DNA of 64,000 bases from Desulfoluna sp942491485 (GCA_942491485.1 CALOAX010000009.1:62001-126000); one strand, 5' to 3'. Shown: positions 55,154 through 63,874, counted from the stretch's first letter. A program made the numbers and translations. Notes: generated by a model from the sequence alone, not told the origin.

Positions 55154-56638
55154 ATGCAGCCGGAAAGGGAGCGGCACACGGCCCTTCCACACCGGACAGA
55201 CCAGACCACAGGGAGCCTTGCTCAAACCGTGGAGATACTCTTAGACAATCGGGCCACCCTGGTGCAGCCCACCCGCGAGCTGGCAGACACCGTCAAACAG
55301 CGCCTGACCCTTCCCAACCCCGTCTGGCAAGAGAACCAGCGGCGCGGCCGTTGGAACCGAGGGGTGGAAAAGGACCTGTGTTTCTATACCGAAGAGGAAG
55401 AGAACCTCATCGTCCCCAGGGGGTGCATGCGGCTGGTCATCACCGCGTGCAGGCAACTTTCCGTCCCCTTTGCCCTCACCGACAGGAGACGCAAGTGCGC
55501 AGAGGTCCCCTTTGATTTTACCGGCAGCCTGCGCCCCTTTCAGGAAGAGGCGTGCCGCGAAGTGCTGAAAAAAGAGTTCGGCGTTCTCACCGCCCCCACC
55601 GGTGCCGGCAAAACCGTCATGGCTCTCTACCTCGTGGCCCAAAGACGCCAGCCCACCCTCATCGTGGTCCACACAAAGGACCTTGCCCGGCAGTGGGTCG
55701 CCCGCATCGAGAGCTTCCTCGGCATCCCCGAAGAGGAGGTGGGCCTCATCGGGGGCGGAACCTTCCGCCTCGGCGAAAAAATCACGGTGGCCATGGTCCA
55801 GTCCCTCTACAAACGATCGGAAGAGGTGGCCAAAACCATCGGCCATCTCATCGTGGATGAATGCCACAGGGCCCCCAGCCGCACCTTCACCGAAGCGGTG
55901 ACCCGATTTGACGCCCACTACATGACCGGCCTGTCGGCCACCCCATGGCGTCGGGACAAGCTCTCCCGCCTCATCTTCTTCCACTTAGGCGAGTCGGCCT
56001 GGACCATCGACAAAAGCCCCCTCATCGACGAAGGGCACATTCTCAAAGCCGAAGTCCGCTTCAGACTCACACCCTTCTATTCAGATATCGACGGAACCAC
56101 CCATTATCCTAAGCTAATGGCGCAACTTACCGGTGATAAAGTTCGGAATGCCTTGATAGCCAAGGATATTTCGGAAGCTCTTCCCAGCTGCCAGGGGACC
56201 CTCCTCGTCCTCTCCGACCGGAAAGCGCACTGCGAAAACATGAAAACACTGCTCCACTACAATCACGGCATCGACGCCGACCTCATCACGGGGGACCTCT
56301 CCAAAGCCGCCCGCACCGAAGTGCTCGAACGCCTGGAAAAGGGAGAAACCCGGGTGCTGTTCGCCACCAGCCAACTTCTCGGGGAGGGGTTTGACGCCAA
56401 CTGCCTGGCCACCCTCTTTCTCACCTACCCCATCCGTTTTTCCGGTCGCCTCGTGCAGTACCTCGGTCGCGTCCTCCGGCCCGGACCGGGCAAAGACAAG
56501 GCACTCATCGTGGATTACGTGGATGCGGAAATCGGAATCCTGGAGTCTGCGGCCCGGGCCCGGCTCTCTGTTTACCGTTCCAACAACATCGACATCGCCC
56601 CGGAAACCGACCCCACCTCGCCTTCGGCCCAAGAATAA
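55154..56638 (+). CDS. Superfamily 2 DNA helicase, XPB/UvsW-like (DECH box)
   Basis: Up to 494 residues. Motif I is TAPTGAGKTVMAL, followed by the DECH box (LIVDECHRAPS), SATPWRRD (motif III) and the C-terminal motifs (LFATSQLLGEGFD, QYLGRVLRPGPGKDKALIVDYVD). This layout matches the XPB/UvsW group of SF2 helicases, which act on branched DNA or R-loops. The start is not certain: ATG 55154 has no ribosome site, and a downstream GTG behind GGGAG (55228-55232) would drop about 30 residues. No other repair or phage genes lie near. Confidence 0.85.
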   Translation: MQPERERHTALPHRTDQTTGSLAQTVEILLDNRATLVQPTRELADTVKQRLTLPNPVWQENQRRGRWNRGVEKDLCFYTEEEENLIVPRGCMRLVITACRQLSVPFALTDRRRKCAEVPFDFTGSLRPFQEEACREVLKKEFGVLTAPTGAGKTVMALYLVAQRRQPTLIVVHTKDLARQWVARIESFLGIPEEEVGLIGGGTFRLGEKITVAMVQSLYKRSEEVAKTIGHLIVDECHRAPSRTFTEAVTRFDAHYMTGLSATPWRRDKLSRLIFFHLGESAWTIDKSPLIDEGHILKAEVRFRLTPFYSDIDGTTHYPKLMAQLTGDKVRNALIAKDISEALPSCQGTLLVLSDRKAHCENMKTLLHYNHGIDADLITGDLSKAARTEVLERLEKGETRVLFATSQLLGEGFDANCLATLFLTYPIRFSGRLVQYLGRVLRPGPGKDKALIVDYVDAEIGILESAARARLSVYRSNNIDIAPETDPTSPSAQE

Positions 56639-56670
56639 AGGGCATGAAAAAAGGCAACCATTCAGCTTGA

Positions 56671-56842
56671 GCCTCCGGCGGCCCTGCCGGGGGCCCAACG
56701 TCTAAAAAGTTTGATAAACAGGTTTTAAAAAATGATTCCTGATAGTTCTCGAATCAAAAGCGGATATGATTTGACCCGAGGAACGTGGAGCAACACGTAT
56801 CCGCAACCTGCTTTCAAGGCGGCACACCTTGCCGCCGGAGGC
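56671..56842 (+). repeat. Intergenic repeat copy 14 (type I)
   Basis: GCCTCCGGCGGCCCTGCCG at the left, AAGTTTGATAAACAGGTTTTAAAA, a GCGGATATG...CGTATCCGC stem with the CCCGAGGAACGTGG core, CAAGGCGGCACACCTTG, and GCCGCCGGAGGC at the right. ATA/TAT replaces ATG/CAT in both arms. Confidence 0.82.
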
Positions 56843-56950
56843 TCACTTTTCCCGATCCATACCCATAGGTCGCCCTTTTGAGTTCTCAGGGGGGGTGAGT
56901 GGTTCCTAACTGTCTGTCGGGCCCTATTCACAGCGCGACCCTACCAGACA

Positions 56951-56992
56951 GAATTATATTCTGCCATAATACATTAATGCCGAATTATATTC
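56951..56992 (+). promoter_or_regulatory. Two identical Lrp-type operator candidates
   Basis: GAATTATATTC occurs at 56951-56961 and again at 56982-56992, 31 bases apart (three helical turns). Each is nearly palindromic and AT-rich like Lrp/AsnC boxes. The second sits directly beside the -35 of the next gene, so autorepression is likely. Confidence 0.6.
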
Positions 56993-57022
56993 TTGACACC
57001 TCCCTGCGCTCAAAGGTATCTT
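56993..57022 (+). promoter_or_regulatory. Candidate promoter of the Lrp-lysA operon
   Basis: TTGACA at 56993 and TATCTT at 57017 are 18 bases apart, directly after the second operator box and 23 bases ahead of the Lrp-type gene start. Confidence 0.5.
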
Positions 57023-57044
57023 TGGATAAAATGGAGAGAAAATC

Positions 57045-57524
57045 ATGACACTTGACAGCATCAGCCTGACCATTCTGAAAATTCTTCAGGAAAAAGCCCG
57101 TATCCCCAATGTAGAAGTCGCCCGCCGTGTCAACATGGCCCCATCGGCCGTCCTGGAGCGAATCCGCAAACTGGAGAACCAGGGCTATATCGACGGGTAC
57201 GAGGTCATCCTCAATCCGAAAAAATTTTCCAGAAGCCTCATTGCCTTTGTGGATGTGGCCATAGACGACTTTGCCTGCCTGGATAAAGCAGGGGAAAGCC
57301 TGGCTGCCATCGACGAGGTGCAGGAAGTCCACTTTCTTTCAGGTGACACCGGTTTTCGCATCAAGGTCCGGGTAGAGGATACCGTCGCCCTCAAGACACT
57401 TCTCACCCACACCCTCGGCTCCCTTGAGGGGCTGCGCCCCCTGGCCACCTCCGTGGCCCTGTCAACATACAAGGAAACGTCCCAGATCCCCCTTTCTACA
57501 AAGGAGAGCGACCCATGCCGATGA
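57045..57524 (+). CDS. Lrp/AsnC-family transcriptional regulator
   Basis: A 159-residue regulator. The N-terminal helix-turn-helix is SLTILKILQEKARIPNVEVARRVNMAPSAVLERIRKLENQGYI. The C-terminal RAM-like ligand domain is LIAFVDVAIDDFACLDKAGESLAAIDEVQEVHFLSGDTGFRIKVRVED. Members bind amino acids and form octamers. The gene overlaps lysA by 10 bases, so the pair is translationally coupled, and lysine or diaminopimelate is a reasonable effector guess. Two operator-like boxes lie upstream. Ends DPCR. Confidence 0.9.
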   Translation: MTLDSISLTILKILQEKARIPNVEVARRVNMAPSAVLERIRKLENQGYIDGYEVILNPKKFSRSLIAFVDVAIDDFACLDKAGESLAAIDEVQEVHFLSGDTGFRIKVRVEDTVALKTLLTHTLGSLEGLRPLATSVALSTYKETSQIPLSTKESDPCR

Positions 57525-58780
57525 CAACAGATTACACAACACGCCTGACCCCGTGCGTTGAACGCATAGCCGATCACTACGGCACCCCCTTTCATATCTA
57601 CGACGAAAAGGGCATTCGCGACACCTGCCGTGAACTCAAAGAGCTGTTCTCCGGTATCAAGGGGTTTACCGAATACTTTGCCGTCAAGGCGCTCCCCAAC
57701 CCCGAGATACTGAAGATCTTCAAGGACGAAGGGTTCGGCTTTGACTGCAGCTCCACCCCGGAACTGACCCTGGCCCGCATGGCCGGCGGCCGAGGCGAAG
57801 AGCTTATGTTCACCTCCAACAACACCAGTGAGATGGAGTTTCAGGCAGCAGCGGCAGACGGCGGAAGCATCCTGAACCTTGACGACATCACCCTCATCGA
57901 CAAGGTGCCCGAGATGCCGGAGCTGGTCTGCTTCCGCTACAACCCCGGGAACCGTCGCACCGGCAACGAAATCATCGGCAACCCGCTGGAGGCCAAGTAC
58001 GGCGTCAGTCACGAGCAGCTTGTGGGGGCCTACCGAAAGGCCATGGAGCGAGGCGCCACCCGCTTCGGCCTTCACACCATGCTTGCCTCCAACGAACTCA
58101 ACTACACCTACATGGTGGAAACCGCAGCCATGCTCCTCGCGCTGGTCCGTGACCTCAACCGGGAGCTGGGCATCACCTTTGAGTTCATCAACATCGGCGG
58201 CGGCCTGGGCATTCCCTACCAACCCGGGCAGGAGACGCTCAACATCACGGCCATGGCCGAAGAGATCACCGAGCTCTTCAAGGCCTTCGAGAAAGAAGAG
58301 GGTTACATGCCCCGCCTCTTCATGGAGAGTGGCCGCTTTATGGCCGGCCCCCACGGCGTTCTTGCCACACGGGCCATCAACAAAAAAGAGACCTACCGAA
58401 ACTACGTGGGCGTGGACGCATGCATGTCCGCCCTCATGCGCCCCGGTATGTATGGTTCCTACCATCACATCACCGTGCCGGCCAAAGCCGACCTCCCCTG
58501 CGACACCGTGGTGGACGTGGTGGGCTCCCTGTGTGAGAACAACGACAAGTTTGCCGTTCAGCGCGCATTGCCCCCCCTTGCCGATGGAGACCTTCTCCTC
58601 ATCCACGACACCGGTGCCCACGGCCACGCCATGGGGTTCAACTACAACGGGCAGATGCGACCCAAGGAGCTGCTTCTCGAGGCTGACGGATCGGTCCGCA
58701 TGATCCGTCGGGAAGAGACGTACGAGGACTACACCGCCACCCTCCACTTCGACGCCGACAACTTTGATCCCAGAAAATAG
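57515..58780 (+). CDS. lysA: Diaminopimelate decarboxylase (fold-III PLP enzyme)
   Basis: A 421-residue enzyme that removes carbon dioxide from meso-diaminopimelate to give lysine. The PLP lysine is in FAVKALPNPEIL, and FINIGGGLGIPY, ESGRFMAGPHGV, CENNDKFAV and DTGAHGHAMGFNYNGQMRPKE follow. The GLHTMLASNEL segment departs from the GIHCHIGS motif of many DAP decarboxylases, so a relative acting on another basic amino acid cannot be excluded. The start overlaps the Lrp gene by 10 bases, behind AAAGGAG. Another possible start is the ATG six bases later. Repeat copy 15 begins at the base after the stop. Confidence 0.87.
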   Translation: MPMTTDYTTRLTPCVERIADHYGTPFHIYDEKGIRDTCRELKELFSGIKGFTEYFAVKALPNPEILKIFKDEGFGFDCSSTPELTLARMAGGRGEELMFTSNNTSEMEFQAAAADGGSILNLDDITLIDKVPEMPELVCFRYNPGNRRTGNEIIGNPLEAKYGVSHEQLVGAYRKAMERGATRFGLHTMLASNELNYTYMVETAAMLLALVRDLNRELGITFEFINIGGGLGIPYQPGQETLNITAMAEEITELFKAFEKEEGYMPRLFMESGRFMAGPHGVLATRAINKKETYRNYVGVDACMSALMRPGMYGSYHHITVPAKADLPCDTVVDVVGSLCENNDKFAVQRALPPLADGDLLLIHDTGAHGHAMGFNYNGQMRPKELLLEADGSVRMIRREETYEDYTATLHFDADNFDPRK

Positions 58781-58986
58781 CCGCAGGCGGCCCTGCCGGG
58801 GGCCAAACGTTTGCCTGATCTGAAAGAGTGGGTTTGATAAACAGGTTGTAAAAAATAATCATTGGCAGCACTCGAATCAAAGGCGGATATGATTTGACCC
58901 GAGGAACGAGGGGCAAAGCGCATCCGCTACCTGCTTTCAAGGTGTTTTTATCCTAAGTGGCTTCGCCACCCTTGCCGCCGGAGGCA
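58781..58986 (+). repeat. Intergenic repeat copy 15 (type I with inserted hairpin)
   Basis: GCCGCAGGCGGCCCTGCCG at the left, TTTGCCTGATCTGAAAGAG, GGGTTTGATAAACAGG, GCGGATATG...CGCATCCGC around CCCGAGGAACGAGGGG, then a modified arm (AAGGTGTTTTTATCC, GTGGCTTCGCCAC, CCTTG) and GCCGCCGGAGGC at the right. It begins immediately after the lysA stop. The outer motif AGCTGAATAGTTAC follows at 58995. Confidence 0.82.
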
Positions 58987-59157
58987 GTTTTTGGGGAGCT
59001 GAATAGTTACAGAGTGCTCCCCCCCTCGTCATGAGATCGAGAGCACCCACAACTTGGTGGCCAGGGGCCCATCCCTGGTCATCAAAACTTCAAATAAAAA
59101 GGGGGAGACCGCAATCGGTCTCCCCCTTCTTTTTTGTGCTTAATTATCCCCGTGGGA
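58987..59157. other. Gap between repeat copy 15 and the acetyl-CoA hydrolase-like gene
   Basis: Holds the terminator at 59101-59126 and the AGCTGAATAGTTAC repeat edge. No gene is seen. Confidence 0.5.
59101..59126. terminator. Bidirectional terminator between lysA and the CoA-transferase-like gene
   Basis: GGGGGAGACCG and CGGTCTCCCCC pair perfectly. On the plus strand the hairpin runs into TTCTTTTTT and on the minus strand into TTTTTATTT, ending both convergent transcripts. Confidence 0.85.
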
Positions 59158-61332
59158 TCAAATGCCGTTGGAGTCTTCCAAAGCGATGATCACCACCTTC
59201 TGCATCATCTTCTCTTTAAAGTTTGCCGGTGCATCCAGGGAAAGGCGCTTCAGGTAGGGTTTTGCCGCCTCGGGCACGGGGGCCGTGTACTTTTTGGCCA
59301 GCTCCAGCATCAGCGGAATCTTCTTCTCCGCCTTGGCCTTGAACCCTTTCAGGGCCTTGCCGATCACGAGCTCCTCGTCGGTGAAGTCGGTCCCGAAGGG
59401 GAACGCCTTGAAGTGCCCCTTGCTGCGGTAGGAGGCCATGAGCTTCTCGAGCCGTTCAGGGGTGTTGTTTCGGAACTCCTCGGGGATTTCGTAGTCCGCA
59501 GGCACTTTCCCTTTGGCCTTGGCCGTATCCAGAAGCTGCTGCTGAAAACGGGAGTCCGCAATGCAGATCAGGCGGGTCATGACATCCTTGTCCCGCTGAC
59601 CGCGCAAATCGGCGATGCCATACTCGGTCACCACGATGTCCCGCAGGTGCCTTGGAATGGTGGTGTGATTGTACTGCCACACGATGTTGGAAGTGGCCTT
59701 GTCTCCTGATCCGCGGGTACTGCGTACCATGGTCACGGCTCGCCCGTCGGGGAGCGCATGGGCCATGGAGACGAAGTTGTACTGACCGCCGGGGCCGCTG
59801 ATGATGCGGTGGTCGTCCAGGCCGTCCGCCACGGTGGCACCGTTGAGCATGGCCATGAGGGCGGCGTTGATGAATCGGCCGTTCTTGCGCTGGGCCACAC
59901 GCAGCTGGTAATCGTCACCATAAAGCTGGTTGATAAACGCCACGCTGCGCATGTCGATGAGCTTGATCTCTTCATCCGACAAGGACTTCAGGGTCTCGTA
60001 GAAGGCTTCAGGACCGACGAAGAACCCGGCGTAAATAACCACGGCCTGATCCAGTGTCTCGCCAAGGCACCCTTTGATGACGGCCTCACGGTTGGCCGCA
60101 TCGGAGAGGTCCGCAGAGTAGCGCGTCTCCCCATCCACCAGCTCACCGTTTTCAAGGACGATGCCCTTCTTGAAGATGCCGAAGGCCGTGAGGAACGTGA
60201 CATCCTTTTCACGAAGCTGGGGACGGATCGTCTCTCGCTCCAGCAGCACCTCCAGCATCTCAGGGGTCACCTTCTCGGTAATGGTCCCTTCGTTAAGGAG
60301 GGTCTGAAGATCCAGGTTCTCATAGACCTTGCGCTTGAGTACACCACAGGTAAAGAGGTCAAGGAGTGTGTCCACGAACATTTCGGTGGAGCTCATAAGG
60401 CCCTTGTCAAAGATCTCGACACCGCCCCACTCCTCAATGATCGTCCCGAACTTGTCCAGAATACCCGCCTCTTTCAACACGGCCTGGTACGCTTCGTTCT
60501 CTGTGTGGCGCATCATGACACCCGCCACGATGGCGTCGCCCAACGACCCGATCCCCACCTGCAGGGTACCGTCGTCCTTGACCAGGGCACTGGCATGCAG
60601 GCCGATCATCCAGTCCGTGGTGCCCACGGACTCCTTGGGAGCCCTGAAAATCTTGAATTCATAATCAGGGTTCTCGATGACCATGTCGTAGTGACCGGGC
60701 TCCACCTTGGCGTCACCATACATAAAAGGCATGTCGTTGTTCACCTGGGCAATAATGGCCCGGGGAATGCCGTCGCCTTCGGCGGCACGGATATACTCGG
60801 CCCCATCCAGGTGGGTGTCGGGGTTGGTGCCCATGGAGTAGTAGAGTTTTCCGTCGATCTCTTTCTTGGAGACCAACTGTGAAATAACGTTGCAGCCTTG
60901 GAGCAGACCGTCACGGATGGCATGGGTGTAGTTGGAGCCGAGGTAGTTTTGCTGGGCATGGGGACAGTTCATGAACTGGGCGGTTTTGTTGTAGAATTCC
61001 ACCAGCTCGAAGTTTTTCGGCACCTGGTTCTTTCGGAGGTCGTCGATGTAATCAAAGGTGGGAAAAGCCCCCCAGATACGCTCCACGAGAGGCTCCATAA
61101 AACGCCGCTCCAGATCATTGCTCGAGGTGGGTAGTTCCAGGCTCACGGCGGTAATGAGGGTGAAGTGCATGGTGGGATCGTTCTTGGCCCTCCGATAAAT
61201 GGCATTCACCAGATGGTTGGGCTTGCCGACAGCCAAAGGAATGGCCATGGTGATCTTCTTCCCCACCTTGGCCACCAGATCATCCACACAACGTTCCACG
61301 TCCTGATAATAAACCGGTTCTCTTGTTTCCAT
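59158..61332 (-). CDS. Large acetyl-CoA hydrolase/transferase-family protein
   Basis: A 724-residue acyl-CoA transferase-fold protein. The N-terminal half (KKITMAIPLAVGKPNHLVNAIYRRAKNDPTMHF) and the C-terminal block (SGPGGQYNFVSMAHALPDGRAVTMVRSTRG, IVTEYGIADLRGQRDKDVMTRLICIADSRF) match the Ach1/CoA-transferase family, where a Glu forms a CoA thioester. Typical family members are nearer 430-550 residues, so this form is long. In a sulfate-reducer-like host it could exchange CoA between acetate and another acyl-CoA, which is inference. An AT-rich palindrome lies in the promoter region. Confidence 0.85.
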   Translation of the reverse strand: METREPVYYQDVERCVDDLVAKVGKKITMAIPLAVGKPNHLVNAIYRRAKNDPTMHFTLITAVSLELPTSSNDLERRFMEPLVERIWGAFPTFDYIDDLRKNQVPKNFELVEFYNKTAQFMNCPHAQQNYLGSNYTHAIRDGLLQGCNVISQLVSKKEIDGKLYYSMGTNPDTHLDGAEYIRAAEGDGIPRAIIAQVNNDMPFMYGDAKVEPGHYDMVIENPDYEFKIFRAPKESVGTTDWMIGLHASALVKDDGTLQVGIGSLGDAIVAGVMMRHTENEAYQAVLKEAGILDKFGTIIEEWGGVEIFDKGLMSSTEMFVDTLLDLFTCGVLKRKVYENLDLQTLLNEGTITEKVTPEMLEVLLERETIRPQLREKDVTFLTAFGIFKKGIVLENGELVDGETRYSADLSDAANREAVIKGCLGETLDQAVVIYAGFFVGPEAFYETLKSLSDEEIKLIDMRSVAFINQLYGDDYQLRVAQRKNGRFINAALMAMLNGATVADGLDDHRIISGPGGQYNFVSMAHALPDGRAVTMVRSTRGSGDKATSNIVWQYNHTTIPRHLRDIVVTEYGIADLRGQRDKDVMTRLICIADSRFQQQLLDTAKAKGKVPADYEIPEEFRNNTPERLEKLMASYRSKGHFKAFPFGTDFTDEELVIGKALKGFKAKAEKKIPLMLELAKKYTAPVPEAAKPYLKRLSLDAPANFKEKMMQKVVIIALEDSNGI

Positions 61333-61440
61333 AACTCTCTCCTGCGTCCTTACGATGACAACCTGCAGCCCCTCCTGATTGGGCTGTCACCTTTGGGGCT
61401 TCCCGTCCCCTCCGGTGATATGATCACCCTCATTACATTA

Positions 61441-61458
61441 ATAGAATTAAAATTCTAT
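61441..61458 (-). promoter_or_regulatory. Operator-like palindrome at the promoter of the CoA-transferase-like gene
   Basis: ATAGAATT-AA-AATTCTAT is a perfect inverted repeat with 8-bp arms. On the minus strand it lies between a TTGTAT (-35-like) and a TATTAA (-10-like). Its GAATT...AATTC core resembles the two boxes ahead of the Lrp-type gene at 56951 and 56982. Confidence 0.5.
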
Positions 61459-61588
61459 AATACAACCCGGGGAGCTTGTAAATCCTAATTCCCAAACAAA
61501 ACGGCGCAAATCTGCTCAGACAGCATTGGCAGCGCATTACACTTGCCCTTTTCACATATCAATGTTCACCCTCTCGGCACAAAAAAAA

Positions 61589-61622
61589 CCCCAAGCAACA
61601 CAGTGTGTGCTGCTTGGGGTTT
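61589..61622 (-). terminator. Terminator after the zinc-ribbon gene
   Basis: On the minus strand ACCCCAAGCA and TGCTTGGGGT-type arms pair around GCACACACTGTGT and run into eight T residues. Confidence 0.85.
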
Positions 61623-61675
61623 CAAGGTCGTCTTCCCCTGAGTGAGCGCCTGAAAACGGCGCCCCAAAAAGAGGG

Positions 61676-63874
61676 TTACTTGATGGCGGCGCCCTCTATG
61701 GACTCCTTGACCTCTACGGCAAACTCTGCCAGGTCGTCGGGGAGCTTGGCGTAAACCACCATAAAGGGTACGAGTTGGCCGGGACGCACCCGGGCGTTAA
61801 TGTTATCATTGCCCAGTGTGGTCTTCAGCCTCTGGTCGATCTGCTCCATGGTAAGGCTTGCCAGCTCTTCATCGGTCATCATGTTGCCGGCGAAGAACTC
61901 TTTCCCCTGTACCTCACGGTTGTCCTTTGTAAAGAGACGCCCGGTGAGGCGGATGGAGTGCCGCGCCGTCTGATAGTTGTTTCTCACCTTCCCTGTGATA
62001 ACGAAGAGGTCGCCCAGGTCTAGGCTGGTTACAAACCGCCCGGCCACATCCTGGGTCACGAGATTAAGGTTCCCGAAAGGATCTTTGATTTCAGGCCTCA
62101 CCCAGTCGCTCACGCCGGGGATGCCGAGGGTGGCCACCTGCTCACGGGCCTGTTCCACCACGGCAATGGTGGGAATATCGATGCCTGTTCTGTCGCGGAT
62201 CTTATCCCGCATGGCATAGACCCCCACAAGAATGGCAAACAGAAGGACCACCACCAGAAGGATGGTGAGGAAGATACGCAGACCACTTCCTCGGCCACCT
62301 CCCGAATCGAAGGTTTTTGACGCCTTCTCCTTGGGAGCGGCAGCCGCGATCGGTTCCTGATCATCATCGTCGATCTCGGCCAGTTCCAGCATGGGCTCCG
62401 TACTCACAGCCTGCGGAGCCGCAGCAACGGGTTCCGTCTCAGGCGCAAGGTCCAACTCGAGATTCAGGTCGATGTCCTCGTTCAGGTCGGCGGCAACATC
62501 CAGGGACTTGTCGTCTTTTTCAAGCATCGCCTCGATGTCACTGAAATCCGACTCATCCATCCCCTCCTTCGACAGGGGCTCCATCTCTTCCGTCTTCTCG
62601 TCGGCCTGAAAATCAAAATCCAGCTCCAGCTCAATGTCGTCGTCTTCGGGAGCGGACTCCTGAGCGGCCGGAGGCTCTTCCTGCAGAAGATTCTCGAGTT
62701 CGGAGAGGTCCAGTTCTTCATCCAGAGAGCTCTCCAGAGAACCCTGCATGGGCTCATCATCGTCGAGATCCAGGTCGAGGTCCATGAACCCTTCGCCCTC
62801 ATCAGGAAGTGCACCGCCGCTTGCCGCGGCAGCCCCTGCAGCAACAGGCGCATCATCCAGGGTAAGGTCCAACTCACCGCCACCACCCAGGCTCACCGAG
62901 TCAAGTTCGCCATCGTCCAGGGAGAGGGAGAGTTCCTCTTCATCACCCGACAGGGCGATATCATCGGAGCCATCATCAAGGGAAAGGGAGATGTCTGAAA
63001 AGTCGAGTTCTTCCTCAGACCCTGCGGCATCGGCTTCCGGTGTAGAGCCCTCATCCAGGGAGAGATCCATATCACCGAAGTCAAAGGACTCTTCCGACGG
63101 CACATCAGGGGTCGAAGCAGACACCGGCTCATCGGTGAGGCTGGCCTCGAGATCGGAAAAATCAAGGTCATCCAGGGCCTCTTCGCCACCGGAGGTGTCG
63201 AGGGTCCCAGATTCATCCAATGCCAATCCGATATCTGACAGGTCGGCATCCTCTTCCAACCCGGCACCATTCAAATCGTCCCCGGTGAGAGAGGCTTCCA
63301 GGTCAGAAAAGTCCAACTCGTCATCGACCTCATCGCTGGGTATCGCGGGAGCAGGCCCCCCGTCATCATCCAGGGATAGATCAAGGTCGAGATCGGAAAG
63401 GTCGAAATCCTCAGGCGACATCGCAGCAGGACTCTCAGACAGATCAAGGTCGTCAAGGCCCAAATCGTCAAGATCGATCTCTTCGATGGACTCCTCGGGG
63501 GCCTCCTGCGGCACGGGTGCCGGTGCAGGCTCAGGTGCAGCAGCTGCTGCGGGGACGGCCTCCTCTGCTGGGTCCTCCCCAAAAAAGGAGTCATCGTCAT
63601 CCGGCCCGAAGAGACGATCCAATTCGCGATCGAGCTCTTCAGCGAGATCGTCTCCTTCATCGAGATTCCGTGGCGTCTGGGCCTGGGGGGGTGGGGCGAC
63701 AGGAGCCGGTTCTGGAGTGAGTGTCTCCGGTTCCACGGGAGACGGGGCAGCCGCTTCCGGAAACACTTTGAACACGTGTTTGCAACTTGAGCAGCGAACC
63801 TTGCTGCCCGTGGGTTTGATCAGCTTGTCATCCAGAACAAACCTGGAATCACACTCCTGACACGTGATAATCAT
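61676..63874 (-). CDS. Zinc-ribbon, acidic-repeat, DUF3426 membrane protein
   Basis: A 732-residue protein. The N-terminal MJ0042-type zinc ribbon has CQECDSRF and CSSCKHVF. A very acidic low-complexity region from about 60 to 500 repeats the motif LDFSDLEASLTDD and DLSLDDG. One transmembrane helix at about 525-548 (FLTILLVVVLLFAILVGVYAM) is followed by a C-terminal domain of the DUF3426 type (FVTSLDLGDLFVITGKVRN). The zinc ribbon should be cytoplasmic and the C-terminal domain periplasmic. Function is unknown. The zinc-ribbon plus acidic-linker plus TM layout recalls some polarity and motility proteins, but that is only a resemblance. Confidence 0.85.
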   Translation of the reverse strand: MIITCQECDSRFVLDDKLIKPTGSKVRCSSCKHVFKVFPEAAAPSPVEPETLTPEPAPVAPPPQAQTPRNLDEGDDLAEELDRELDRLFGPDDDDSFFGEDPAEEAVPAAAAAPEPAPAPVPQEAPEESIEEIDLDDLGLDDLDLSESPAAMSPEDFDLSDLDLDLSLDDDGGPAPAIPSDEVDDELDFSDLEASLTGDDLNGAGLEEDADLSDIGLALDESGTLDTSGGEEALDDLDFSDLEASLTDEPVSASTPDVPSEESFDFGDMDLSLDEGSTPEADAAGSEEELDFSDISLSLDDGSDDIALSGDEEELSLSLDDGELDSVSLGGGGELDLTLDDAPVAAGAAAASGGALPDEGEGFMDLDLDLDDDEPMQGSLESSLDEELDLSELENLLQEEPPAAQESAPEDDDIELELDFDFQADEKTEEMEPLSKEGMDESDFSDIEAMLEKDDKSLDVAADLNEDIDLNLELDLAPETEPVAAAPQAVSTEPMLELAEIDDDDQEPIAAAAPKEKASKTFDSGGGRGSGLRIFLTILLVVVLLFAILVGVYAMRDKIRDRTGIDIPTIAVVEQAREQVATLGIPGVSDWVRPEIKDPFGNLNLVTQDVAGRFVTSLDLGDLFVITGKVRNNYQTARHSIRLTGRLFTKDNREVQGKEFFAGNMMTDEELASLTMEQIDQRLKTTLGNDNINARVRPGQLVPFMVVYAKLPDDLAEFAVEVKESIEGAAIK

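Larger units (their letters stand above)
56843..57044. other. Leader of the Lrp-type regulator gene
   Basis: Holds the two AT-rich boxes at 56951-56961 and 56982-56992 and a promoter candidate. The rest shows nothing recognisable. Confidence 0.5.
61333..61675. other. Intergenic region upstream of the CoA-transferase-like gene
   Basis: Holds the operator-like palindrome at 61441-61458, a GGTGAT-ATG-ATCACC inverted repeat at 61414-61428 and the terminator at 61589-61622. No gene is seen. Confidence 0.5.

Noticed and set aside
23459..58986. The dispersed repeats as a CRISPR array
   Set aside because: Copies are kilobases apart, imperfect and hairpin-rich, with no regular spacers or cas genes.
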